A DNA stretch of 64,000 nucleotides from Serratia ficaria. Its GTDB lineage: Bacteria; Pseudomonadota; Gammaproteobacteria; Enterobacterales; Enterobacteriaceae. The stretch lies in contig NZ_LT906479.1 of the NCBI RefSeq assembly GCF_900187015.1, positions 62,001-126,000 on the forward strand, written 5' to 3'. Below, piece by piece: positions 28,564 to 36,567 of the stretch. Each line of letters opens with the position of its first letter. Within the stretch, counting starts at the first letter, position 1. The position numbers were made by a program, and so were the translations under genes. The notes below the pieces were generated by a model. The model ran no database searches and was not told the origin of the DNA. It saw only the letters and a program-made list of their open reading frames with translations.

Positions 28564-30359
28564 GCCATCTTCAACGGTACGCCGGGTTTTATCTGCTCGT
28601 TATGCAGTTCGTATTGTTGAAGATAGCCTGAGCGTCCTAAAGTCGCAAATATATTATCATTGATATGTATAATGTTTTTCATGTAGTCCTCGCTGTTATA
28701 GACGCTGTCTAACTGAGTCGCGGACAAACGGTCATAGAGCCAGATTCTGCGGTTGTATGTGATGAAAACGATATAGTCATCAATGAAAACGAAGTCCTCC
28801 ACCGTATTGTCATTCGGGCGAATAAATTCAACATGGTGTTGCCACTGTTCATCAAAGAAGATTTTATGGATGGAGCCGCTGTAAGAAATATAGAGCGTCC
28901 GGTTATCAAACCACTTGAGGCGTTTGGGCAATCGGCAGTCGGTGGTTTCAACGACCCGCTTCTGTTCCAGGTCATATAAATAGATTTTGCCCAGGCGTTC
29001 AGCAAAGGCCAGCGTCGCGCCATCCGGCGAGACGCCCAGTGACCAAATCGGTTCGTCCCCCTGATGAAGAGCGGTGATCTGACCGCGGTAATATTGATAG
29101 ACGGTGCCGTCTTCGCTGGCCAGATAGCAACACTGGCGCTGCGGGCAGTAGCAGACGTCGCGAAAGGCGGTGGGCAAGTCGTGCGTCATGCTGGCGCCGT
29201 TTTGCTTGACGATGATGCGTCCACGGCTCATCACGGCGATAAGGTCATCGTCTTCCATAGGGACAATGCGTTTGATGTATCCACTGTCCGTATCCGTTAA
29301 AAGGTGTTTGGTTGGAAGGCCGAGCAAGGCACCATCCTCTTGCAGCGGAATACGATACATGTAGCCGCGTTCGCCGGCGCAAATGATTTCGTCTCGGCGG
29401 CGATAGGCCGTCCAGATGGCGTCTGGCGTATTCTTTATCATCGCCAGCGTTTCCCCCGTCAGGATATCGCTTTTGAGTAAACTGCCGTCGCGATTTTGCA
29501 CAATGACGATGCGATCGCTATTTTTAACGAATTTTGTCCACCGCAGTTTGAATGCCGCAGTCAGTGCCACTCCCGTGCTTTTCAGCGAATCAAGATCAAT
29601 GCGGTAGATCCGTCTGTCAAAGCTGCTGGCCAGGCAAGTTTTCTTGTCGTGGCTGAGAGTGACATGCTCCATGTCGTCATGCGCGAAAACTTCGCCGTTG
29701 CGATAGGTCAGCCGCCTGTTCTCATCGATTTGCAATTCCAATACGCGGCGTGAGTCGCAAGCGACAATGTAGCGATCGTCCTCTAGCGGTTCGAACCAAT
29801 GCACGGTTTCTGTGAGCCCTTCGGGTTTGATGCTGTTTTGCAACTCGCCGTTGGCGATGAGTCCGATAGTGCCGCCCGTGCTGCCTGCCAGCAGATAGTG
29901 GCCTGACAATGAATAGCAGAGCGTTGCAATATCTTCTTCGCATACGCGCACTTGAGAAAGCTGCGTTCCCGTAAAGTCCAGTTCGACGACGGCGCTGTTG
30001 CCGCTGCGCGTGGCTATCTGTGCTTTGGTCGGGTGGATGGCGATCGCCTGAGAGGTCGAATGAAAGATGCCGAAATCGTCCGGCCCGATATCGCGGACCG
30101 AGAACAGGGAGACGATGTCGAGGCGATGGTCGGCATCGTAGCGCAGGATGGAGACTTTCCTGTCGCCGGATAAACAAGCCAATAACTTTCTTTCCGGGGA
30201 AATGGCAATCGCTTCAATCGTTCCCCAGTGGATTTTTTTTCGTATGCTTACCGTGAACGAATCTACAGGTATGATTAATATCTCGCCGCCTTTCGTGCCG
30301 GCGAAAGCAATATTCATTTCCCGGTCGTAGGCGAAAGCATTAATGTTCTCTTTAGACAT
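28560..30359 (-). CDS. Beta-propeller (WD40-like) protein, second ToxC-like
   Basis: 599 aa from MSKENINAFAYDREMN. It contains roughly a dozen degenerate propeller blades, for example AIAISPERKLLACLSGDRKVSILR, CYSLSGHYLLAGSTGGTIGLI, SLGVSPDGATLAFAERLGKIYLYDL and WFDNRTLYISYSGSIHKIFF. No signal peptide, so it is cytoplasmic. It follows the 25-codon peptide gene and a hairpin, and is coupled to the exporter gene. It resembles in architecture, but clearly differs in sequence from, the ToxC-like protein at 31488-33203. The function is unknown; a scaffold or substrate-channelling role is inferred. Confidence 0.75.
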   Translation of the reverse strand: MSKENINAFAYDREMNIAFAGTKGGEILIIPVDSFTVSIRKKIHWGTIEAIAISPERKLLACLSGDRKVSILRYDADHRLDIVSLFSVRDIGPDDFGIFHSTSQAIAIHPTKAQIATRSGNSAVVELDFTGTQLSQVRVCEEDIATLCYSLSGHYLLAGSTGGTIGLIANGELQNSIKPEGLTETVHWFEPLEDDRYIVACDSRRVLELQIDENRRLTYRNGEVFAHDDMEHVTLSHDKKTCLASSFDRRIYRIDLDSLKSTGVALTAAFKLRWTKFVKNSDRIVIVQNRDGSLLKSDILTGETLAMIKNTPDAIWTAYRRRDEIICAGERGYMYRIPLQEDGALLGLPTKHLLTDTDSGYIKRIVPMEDDDLIAVMSRGRIIVKQNGASMTHDLPTAFRDVCYCPQRQCCYLASEDGTVYQYYRGQITALHQGDEPIWSLGVSPDGATLAFAERLGKIYLYDLEQKRVVETTDCRLPKRLKWFDNRTLYISYSGSIHKIFFDEQWQHHVEFIRPNDNTVEDFVFIDDYIVFITYNRRIWLYDRLSATQLDSVYNSEDYMKNIIHINDNIFATLGRSGYLQQYELHNEQIKPGVPLKMA

Positions 30360-30391
30360 ATCGTATCCTTTGGTAAGCGGCGCCAATATTG

Positions 30392-30427
30392 ATAAATGGT
30401 GAGCAGGATCACCTGTTCACCATTTAT
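30392..30427 (-). promoter_or_regulatory. Strong hairpin between peptide gene and propeller gene
   Basis: ATAAATGGTGAGCAGG (30392-30407) and CCTGTTCACCATTTAT (30412-30427) pair over 16 bp with one G-T wobble and a 4-base loop. It lies 21 bases after the peptide stop and 32 bases before the propeller ATG, with no T run. It looks like a processing/stabilising or partial-termination element that would favour the short peptide message. Confidence 0.7.
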
Positions 30428-30448
30428 GACTAACAAAAAATAAAGAGA

Positions 30449-30526
30449 TTACTTCTCAGAGCGAATAGCTTTCTGAACGCTGATAGTCTTAGGTGCATTG
30501 GCAGTTGCGGTTTTGATTACTTTCAT
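30449..30526 (-). CDS. 25-residue peptide, candidate ribosomal peptide or leader
   Basis: A 25-codon frame beginning MKVIKTATAN and ending IRSEK, with TAGGAG placed 6 bases before the ATG. The peptide is basic, hydrophilic, lacks Cys and aromatic residues, and has no signal. It is the first gene of the - strand operon, followed by a 16-bp hairpin and then the propeller gene. This layout is typical of precursor-peptide genes. No lanthipeptide, thiopeptide or radical-SAM enzyme is nearby, so the role (carrier peptide, regulator, leader) is unknown. Confidence 0.6.
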   Translation of the reverse strand: MKVIKTATANAPKTISVQKAIRSEK

Positions 30527-30845
30527 GTGAATCTCCTAAGTTTATGTCGGTTTGCAGTTAGCATGACTTTTTTCATGCTGTAATCAGTATTGCTTGATGT
30601 GTTTGAGGATGTAAAACTGTTGAATCTTACAGGGCGGCTACTTTCTCTTTTCGCTGGTTGTGAGCTGCTTTGCGTTTTTGTTTGGTGATATGTTTCGGCT
30701 TTTTTTGTTTTGTGGTTTTTTATTCTACCTGGTGGCGGTTTTATGCCATTTGTTTTCCAATGGCTTCTTACCTGTCAAGATTAACAGTTATTTATTCCAG
30801 CATGCTGACTTACTCTCTTTTCGATGATCTCTGAGGAGAATAGCT
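30527..30845. promoter_or_regulatory. Divergent control region of azapteridine-like cluster
   Basis: 319 bases between the peptide gene (-) and the GTP cyclohydrolase gene (+), rich in T runs. AGCATGA (30560-30566) and TCATGCT (30573-30579) form an inverted repeat with a 6-base spacer, close to the peptide gene. CAGCATGCTG (30798-30807), a 10-bp palindrome with the same GCATGCT core, lies close to the cyclohydrolase gene. A shared regulator acting on both promoters is a reasonable guess. Confidence 0.5.
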
Positions 30846-31469
30846 ATGCTGACAGTCAGAAATAAGATAAAAATTTTTATCACAGACAATAAAATAACGT
30901 CATGGTTTTATAGCTTCAATAACATTGATTGTGAGGCGCTTCTTATTCATATCCCAAAGCAGAATAAAGAAGGTGGCGAGATTACATCGCAATCGCAGGG
31001 AACCCCTTATCTTCGCATTCATTCCCAGTGTTTAACCGGCGATGTTTTCGGTTCTAAACGTTGTGAATGCGGCAACCAGTTACACGAATCGATAAAAATC
31101 ATGACGGAGCATGGCGGATATATCGCTTACTTGCCTCAGGAAGGGCGAGGCATAGGGCTGTATAACAAACTCGATGCGTATGCCTTGCAAGATCAGGGGC
31201 ATGATACGTTCCAGGCGAATAAACTCTTGGGATTCCCTGAAGATGCACGGGAATATCATTGCGTCTCTGAGATGCTGTTGGCGGTGGGAATAGAAAAGGT
31301 CTTTTTGCTGACGAATAATCCGGATAAACATCAGGCGCTAACCGATTCAGGCATCGCGGTTGAAAAAGTGGTTTCCACATCGTGCTTTATGGGACGCGAC
31401 AACCAGAAATACATACAGGCAAAGGCGGATATCGCCAGACATACGTTCGGAAAAGTTGTTTCTATCTAA
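30846..31469 (+). CDS. toxB-like: GTP cyclohydrolase II, ToxB-like
   Basis: 207 aa. The zinc site is RIHSQCLTGDVFGSKRCECG (three Cys), followed by PQEGRGIGL and NKLDAYALQDQGHDT, and VFLLTNNPDKHQAL, all GTP cyclohydrolase II signatures. It converts GTP to the 2,5-diamino-6-ribosylamino-pyrimidinone phosphate. GAGGAGA precedes the ATG. The housekeeping ribA lies elsewhere in enterobacteria and has no such neighbours; here the gene heads an operon with ToxC- and ToxD-like genes, which indicates a secondary-metabolite copy, as ToxB in toxoflavin biosynthesis. Confidence 0.88.
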   Translation: MLTVRNKIKIFITDNKITSWFYSFNNIDCEALLIHIPKQNKEGGEITSQSQGTPYLRIHSQCLTGDVFGSKRCECGNQLHESIKIMTEHGGYIAYLPQEGRGIGLYNKLDAYALQDQGHDTFQANKLLGFPEDAREYHCVSEMLLAVGIEKVFLLTNNPDKHQALTDSGIAVEKVVSTSCFMGRDNQKYIQAKADIARHTFGKVVSI

Positions 31470-31487
31470 TAGAACCAGGAGATGACT

Positions 31488-33203
31488 ATGTATCACACCA
31501 GTCCGATTAGCGGTATAGCGACAAACAACGTTTATGTTGCCACTGCCGGTTATGACAATAAAGTGATTCTCTGGGATGCGAAAACGCATTTGCCTCTTTC
31601 TGTCAGTTACCACGACCATTTGGCCAATCAGGTGACGTTCAGTCCTGACGGCCGTTTCGTCGCCTCGTCGAGCAGCGATTACAGCCTGCGTGTGTGGAGC
31701 GTTCCGGATCTGCAACTTTATGCGGTCATGCGGCACGACGATGACGTCGAGGGCATCAGTTTTCATCCGACCCAGCCCTGGATAGCGACGGCGTCTCGCG
31801 ATCGGCACGTTCGCGTTTTTGATCTGCACGGTAAGCTGCTGGTCAAGTTTTCGGGGCACACTGCCGATGTCATTTCCGTTGAATGGAAGGATGAGGACGT
31901 ATTGGTGTCCAGTGGGGATGACGGCACGATCCGCTATTGGAGCCTCTCTCAGCAGAAACAAAGCGCCATGATTGATATGGTCGGGGTGGAAACGGATACG
32001 CTGTGCCTGACGAAAGAAGGGTTGCTGGTTTCTGGTGATGACGAAGGCCGCATCACGGTATTCGACGAGCAGGGGAGGCAGGTTTCACAAGTGGACGCGC
32101 ATCAATCAGGCGTCAAACGTCTGATTGTCAAAAATAACACGGTCATCAGCTTAAGTTACGATCGGTATTTCAGAATATGGAATTTAGGGCGTGACGGATT
32201 AAGCCTGGTTCACCAAGACAAAATACTGCCGCAAGTCTGGCCGCGTTCCAGCGACATCATTGGGGATCGCTATCTGGTGTTTGTCACTTTTGGCGACAGA
32301 TACGCCACTTATGATTTGGATAAACGGGAGTGGGTGGAAAATGAAATTAAAGACACTCACGGAATTAATGCCGTTTATGCCTGTGGCGACGATATTATTT
32401 TTACCGGCGATGCCGGTAAGGTGGTGCGCAACGGCAAAGTCATCAATCAGCTTCCCTCGCTGTGTAACTTCATTATTCAAGTGAACGGCGTCGTGTTGCA
32501 AGGAGGGCAAGATGGCGCGGTTTATAATGGCGAAACCGGCGACGTCGTTTATCAACATCATTCCCCGTTGAATTGCCAGACGGTGCTGAAACACCCTGAA
32601 GGCTCTTTTGTTTTGGTTGGCGCCTATACGGGAGAGGTGATTGTATTGCGCGTAGACGATAACGGGCGCGTGAGTTGGGAGAAGAATATCCAGGCGCATA
32701 AGAACGCGATAAAAGGCATGGCGATCAATGGCGCCATACTGTTTACCGCCTGTGCGGATCACACCGTGGCCGCCCACGATTTAACGGATCTGGCCCAGCC
32801 GACATTACGCTTCGTCGGTGAACACGACATGATTGTGAACGGCTGCGTCGCGTTGGACAACGGTTTCGCCTCCATCAGCCGCGACAAAACATTGCGGTTG
32901 TGGAGCCTCACGGGCGAGCAGCAGATTATCGATTCACCGCACCAAAACTCGATTAAATGCATCAGCTATGCGCCAGAATATCATTTGATTATGTCAGGCG
33001 ACTATCGGGGAACCGTTGCTGTATACGATCTCACGCAACAGCGCTGGGTCATGGTGAAGAAGGTTTCCACCGCCGGTATTTCCTGCCTTGTTTTTGATGC
33101 CGCCAACGGTCGTTTCATCGCTGGCAGTTACCTGGGTGAATTGCATTTCATCCACGCGGCGGCATGCAGCCGCGCGGGGGGGAAACATGCGGCCTATGCA
33201 TGA
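31488..33203 (+). CDS. toxC-like: WD40 beta-propeller protein, ToxC-like
   Basis: 571 aa with clear WD repeats: YVATAGYDNKVILWD, FVASSSSDYSLRVWSV, WIATASRDRHVRVFDL, VLVSSGDDGTIRYWSL, then more degenerate blades and FASISRDKTLRLWSL. Probably two propellers; no signal peptide. Start chosen at ATG 31488, with AGGAG 6 bases upstream; ATG 31482 is in frame but touches that site. In toxoflavin clusters the gene after the cyclohydrolase encodes such a WD-repeat protein (ToxC), needed for the product with an undefined reaction. Its end overlaps the next gene by 17 bases. Confidence 0.82.
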   Translation: MYHTSPISGIATNNVYVATAGYDNKVILWDAKTHLPLSVSYHDHLANQVTFSPDGRFVASSSSDYSLRVWSVPDLQLYAVMRHDDDVEGISFHPTQPWIATASRDRHVRVFDLHGKLLVKFSGHTADVISVEWKDEDVLVSSGDDGTIRYWSLSQQKQSAMIDMVGVETDTLCLTKEGLLVSGDDEGRITVFDEQGRQVSQVDAHQSGVKRLIVKNNTVISLSYDRYFRIWNLGRDGLSLVHQDKILPQVWPRSSDIIGDRYLVFVTFGDRYATYDLDKREWVENEIKDTHGINAVYACGDDIIFTGDAGKVVRNGKVINQLPSLCNFIIQVNGVVLQGGQDGAVYNGETGDVVYQHHSPLNCQTVLKHPEGSFVLVGAYTGEVIVLRVDDNGRVSWEKNIQAHKNAIKGMAINGAILFTACADHTVAAHDLTDLAQPTLRFVGEHDMIVNGCVALDNGFASISRDKTLRLWSLTGEQQIIDSPHQNSIKCISYAPEYHLIMSGDYRGTVAVYDLTQQRWVMVKKVSTAGISCLVFDAANGRFIAGSYLGELHFIHAAACSRAGGKHAAYA

Positions 33204-34176
33204 CATCAATCAGCTGTCCGATCGTGAGGCGATGGGGATGGAGCCCTATTTCTATGCTTCCGAGCTGGATAACCTTGATGCCGCGATGGCGTCGTTATCC
33301 CGCTGCGCCGTCAGCGATCTGGCCGGCATCGTTGAAGATGAACACCGGCCGCTAACGGTGCGCTATGCCGCCGGTTCATTGCTGGCATTGCACGGTGATC
33401 CGCGCATCAACACTCTGGCTCCCGCGATGGTTGCGCTGTGCGAAGCGGACGTGGTGCTAGGGCGCGATGTGGAGCAGGTCGATGGGATATGGCAAGAATA
33501 TGCGGCGGTAGGCGTCAAACGGGAGTGGATTGCCAAGGAGGCGCCGGCATATCGTTGCCGGATCAAGCGGTTCAACTTGGCGAAGTATTGCGTCACGCAT
33601 CAGGAATATCGCGATTTTCTGCTCGATAGCCGCTATGAAAGATTGCCCGCCGGCTGGTCGTTCGGCAAATATCCTGTCCATCTCGCCAACCATCCGGTGA
33701 ATTCGTTGGCGCTGGAGGATTGCGAAGCCTACTGCCGCTGGCTGTCCGCCAAAACGCAACGTGCATTTCGTTTGCCGACGGAGGCTGAATGGGAGTATGC
33801 CGCCAGCGGTGGCGTCCGGCGAGAATTTCCCTGGGGAGAAAGCTACCGGCGCGATTGTGCCAATACGTTAGAGCTGGGGTTGCTGACTACCACGCCCGTC
33901 GGCATGTTCCCTAAGGGAAACTCGGCCTTTGGTTTGGCTGATATGGCGGGGAATGTGGAAGAGTTTACCGCGACGCCTTATCTGCCGTATCCCGGCGGCG
34001 AGGTGGTGGATGACGATCTGTTTCGGTTGGATGAGCAAACGCCTTACCGGGTCGCCCGCGGCGGCAGTTTCACCCGACACCATGACTTGGCTCGCTGTAC
34101 CAGGCGGCACGGTGCGTATCCAAAAGCCATTTATGTTATGGGCTTTCGATTGGCTGAAGATATCAAGACGCCCTAA
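33187..34176 (+). CDS. toxD-like: Formylglycine-generating-enzyme-fold protein, ToxD-like
   Basis: 329 aa. Residues 20-100 look helical and HEAT-like (VRYAAGSLLALHGDPRINTLAPAM, in two parts); the rest is an FGE-sulfatase/SUMF1 fold: FNLAKYCVTHQEYRDFL, FRLPTEAEWEYAASGG, FGLADMAGNVEEFTATPY, RVARGGSFTRHHDLARC and the final GFRLAED. Such folds also occur in EgtB-like oxygenases. The start ATG 33187 overlaps the previous gene; ATG 33196 is also possible. Position and domain make-up match ToxD of toxoflavin clusters. Confidence 0.82.
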   Translation: MRPMHDINQLSDREAMGMEPYFYASELDNLDAAMASLSRCAVSDLAGIVEDEHRPLTVRYAAGSLLALHGDPRINTLAPAMVALCEADVVLGRDVEQVDGIWQEYAAVGVKREWIAKEAPAYRCRIKRFNLAKYCVTHQEYRDFLLDSRYERLPAGWSFGKYPVHLANHPVNSLALEDCEAYCRWLSAKTQRAFRLPTEAEWEYAASGGVRREFPWGESYRRDCANTLELGLLTTTPVGMFPKGNSAFGLADMAGNVEEFTATPYLPYPGGEVVDDDLFRLDEQTPYRVARGGSFTRHHDLARCTRRHGAYPKAIYVMGFRLAEDIKTP

Positions 34177-34196
34177 ATTTCTGTACGGTCGCCGCT

Positions 34197-34898
34197 TCAG
34201 CACAGCAGCGGCGTGATTGCGCCGGAGAGCAAAGCATGCGTGATGGTCTGATAGCGATTCTGAGTGCCGAACTTTTCGGAGATGTTGTTCAGATGAAAGA
34301 CGACGGTGCGATCGGAACAGCCGATGATTTGCGCGATTTCCCATGAGGTTTTGCCTTCACAAGCCCAGAAAAGGCATTCCTGCTCGCGTCTGGTCAGCTT
34401 GATGGTTTGTTGCTCGAGGGACTGCACCATTTTTTCATGGATATAGGGCGTTATCGCCAGGATCTCTTTGATGCAGCGCGCATAGTCGTCATGGCTGGGG
34501 TTTTCGTCGACCGCGTTGATGCTGACAATGCCCAAAGTGCTGCTCTTCCCTCTAAAAGGGATGCTGAAACCAGGCCCAATGCCAAAGCGCAAGGCGTTTT
34601 TCAATACGGCTTTGCCATCGGGGTGAGCATCTTTTAACAGCTTATACCAATGGATTGGCGTGCTGGATGTTTTCGCATAGGCCAGGATGGGATCGTAATC
34701 ATGATAATTGTTTTCATCATAATGTATTCGCCATTCTTTAGGATAATTTTCAATCACTATGCGTTCCGTTTTGGTCAGTGAACGGGAAAGAAACATAGTG
34801 ATGCTAAAGAATGTGAAACCACATGAGATGATTGATTTATTAATTGATTGATTTATATCATTATTGTTTTCATCTAACGAATCAAAGGCATCTTTCAT
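34197..34898 (-). CDS. LuxR-type regulator with autoinducer-binding domain
   Basis: 233 aa. The N-terminal domain has the autoinducer-binding pattern YPKEWRIHYDENNYHDYDP, with W, Y, D and P at the expected spacing, then SIPFRGKSSTLGIVSI. The C-terminal domain is a LuxR helix-turn-helix (LTRREQECLFWACEGKTSWEIAQI and GCSDRTVVFHLNNISEKFG). ATG 34898 has AAGGAA 9 bases upstream and is preferred to ATG 34916. No luxI gene is visible, so it is an orphan receptor. It lies within the cluster between ToxD- and ToxE-like genes and probably controls it. Confidence 0.85.
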   Translation of the reverse strand: MKDAFDSLDENNNDINQSINKSIISCGFTFFSITMFLSRSLTKTERIVIENYPKEWRIHYDENNYHDYDPILAYAKTSSTPIHWYKLLKDAHPDGKAVLKNALRFGIGPGFSIPFRGKSSTLGIVSINAVDENPSHDDYARCIKEILAITPYIHEKMVQSLEQQTIKLTRREQECLFWACEGKTSWEIAQIIGCSDRTVVFHLNNISEKFGTQNRYQTITHALLSGAITPLLC

Positions 34899-35287
34899 TC
34901 GTCGGCTTCCTTTCATGTAAAATCAGCTAAACAATTCATTAACATTAATGTTGATTAAATGTAAAGTAAAGTTTAATTAAAGGTTAAATGTGGCGATACA
35001 TTTATGGGGGTATTTTTTAATTATATTTCATACTGATAGGTTTTTTTTTCGTTTAACTATCCTGAATGGTTATTTGCTTTTGTGACTAATATCACGATTC
35101 ATTACGCGTTCAATAGCAGCATTCATTACCTTTTAGCTTCGGTATCCCGGGTTTGGCTGCTTTTCTAAGGAAATAGACGAAGGCTGTCGCGGGAGTTACT
35201 GCGTTTTTGCGGGCAGACCCCATGCCTGCACCGGTAGGGTGATTGGCGCGGAAACGAGCGCTATCCACATGGGAGATGGGAGCCACG
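34899..35287. promoter_or_regulatory. luxR / toxE-like divergent region
   Basis: 389 AT-rich bases. AACATTAATGTT (34941-34952) is a perfect 12-bp palindrome 43 bases upstream of the luxR ATG, a possible operator. GGGAG lies 5 bases before the ToxE-like ATG. No coding frame is convincing in this stretch. Confidence 0.45.
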
Positions 35288-35746
35288 ATGAGTAAAACAC
35301 GGATTATGCAAGAGGCATTGAGGTGTGCGCGGCAAGCTCTGCCCGATTGCCTGCCTAACCCCCCTGTTGGCAGCGTTTTGGTTAAACAAGACCTTATCGT
35401 CGCGCAGGGGTATACCCGAGCACCGGGGTATTATCATGCCGAAGCCGATGTGTTGTCGCAGGTAGAAGGAACGCTGGAAGAATATGAGCTGTACGTCATT
35501 TTGGAGCCCTGTTCATTTCACGGGCGTACGCCGTCTTGTGCCCGGGCGATAGTCGAGCGGCGCGTCGGCAAAGTTTATGTCGGCATTCTCGATCCGCATC
35601 CGCGCAATCGTGGGGCGGGGATCGCCCTCTTGGAACAGGGGGGGATCCCGGTGGAAGTGGGGCTCCTCGCCGATCCCATTACCGCGTGGCTATCCCCTTA
35701 TTTGCATCATGAGCCGGAGCCGTTCACTCAAAGCCGAGGATGCTGA
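35288..35746 (+). CDS. toxE-like: RibD-type pyrimidine deaminase, ToxE-like
   Basis: 152 aa, the deaminase half of RibD only: MQEALRCARQALPDCLPNPPVG in two parts, the zinc/catalytic motif YYHAEADVL and LEPCSFHGRTPSCARAI, then VGILDPHPRNRGAGIALLEQGGI. It should deaminate the cyclohydrolase product. It ends just where RibD would continue into its reductase domain, and its last 23 bases overlap the convergent epimerase gene, so either a natural short form or a cut at the island edge is possible. ATG 35288 is chosen for its GGGAG site. Confidence 0.82.
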   Translation: MSKTRIMQEALRCARQALPDCLPNPPVGSVLVKQDLIVAQGYTRAPGYYHAEADVLSQVEGTLEEYELYVILEPCSFHGRTPSCARAIVERRVGKVYVGILDPHPRNRGAGIALLEQGGIPVEVGLLADPITAWLSPYLHHEPEPFTQSRGC

Positions 35747-36473
35747 ACGCGTCGTCCTGCGGGTAGTAACCGAGCAGGCGGCTGGTTTCCTCCAGCGACA
35801 GCCGCTTGTAGCGGTTGTTGGAAACGCCGTGCACCACCGCGTACTGCACCCCTTCAACGCCAATGCAACGCTCCAGCAAATCGGCGGCGTCGCGGTGGCT
35901 GAGGAAGGCGCTCATGTCACGGGCGCTGAGCCGCTCGCCGGCCGCCAGCGCGGTGAAGTTGGCGATGCGCACCGACAGCGCGGAAAGCCCTTCCTGGTGC
36001 GCGAAGTAGGCGGCGATGCCTTCGCCGAACGCCTTGCTGGCGCCGTAGAGATTTTTCGGCTTCGGCGCGTCGTCCGGGCGGATCTGGTAATCCAGCGGGT
36101 AACCCTCCACCGCCTGCGCGCTGCTGGCGAACACCACGCGGCGGCAGCCGGCGTCTTTCGCCGCGCGGAAGATATTGAAGGTGCCGAGGATGTTGTTGTC
36201 CATCAGCGAGCCGCAGAAGTCTGCGTCGGGCGAGGGGTCGGCCGCCAGGTGCAGCACGGTGTCGATATTGGCGCAGGCCGCGCGGCAGGCGTCGAGATCG
36301 GCGATGTTGAAGCTGATGACTTCGTCATCGGGCCGCAGCTTGCTCAGCAGGCCGCTGTCCCTTTCCGCCAGGCGCAGCCGGTAGCGGTCGCCCACCGCCT
36401 GCCGAAACGCCGTGGCCACTCGGCCGCCGGCGCCGGTAATCAAAATCCGTCCAAATTCCGTACGTAACGTCAT
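35724..36473 (-). CDS. NAD-dependent epimerase/dehydratase family protein
   Basis: 249-residue extended SDR. The nucleotide-binding loop ILITGAGGRVATAF is near the N-terminus, followed by HLAADPSPDADF, FASSAQAVEGY and the catalytic NLYGASKAFGE (YxxxK). It resembles uronate dehydrogenase-like enzymes. High GC and codon use are host-like, so the island boundary is at its 3' end. Its substrate is not known. Confidence 0.82.
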   Translation of the reverse strand: MTLRTEFGRILITGAGGRVATAFRQAVGDRYRLRLAERDSGLLSKLRPDDEVISFNIADLDACRAACANIDTVLHLAADPSPDADFCGSLMDNNILGTFNIFRAAKDAGCRRVVFASSAQAVEGYPLDYQIRPDDAPKPKNLYGASKAFGEGIAAYFAHQEGLSALSVRIANFTALAAGERLSARDMSAFLSHRDAADLLERCIGVEGVQYAVVHGVSNNRYKRLSLEETSRLLGYYPQDDAFSILGFE

Positions 36474-36567
36474 GATTGCTGTCGTCCCTAAGAATAGATT
36501 ACGCGACGATCAGTAATAATCCCCTGCATGACGTTTGTCCAGCATTTCAATTAGAATTTCTGATGTT

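Noticed and set aside
30449-30526. Peptide as a lanthipeptide or lasso-peptide precursor
   Set aside because: No Cys or Ser/Thr-Cys pattern, and no LanB/LanM/LanC, radical SAM, YcaO or lasso cyclase gene nearby.
30846-31469. GTP cyclohydrolase II as the housekeeping ribA, with the deaminase at 35288 as ribD
   Set aside because: Neighbours are ToxC/ToxD-like, LuxR and exporter genes, the deaminase lacks a reductase domain, and GC is unlike core genes.
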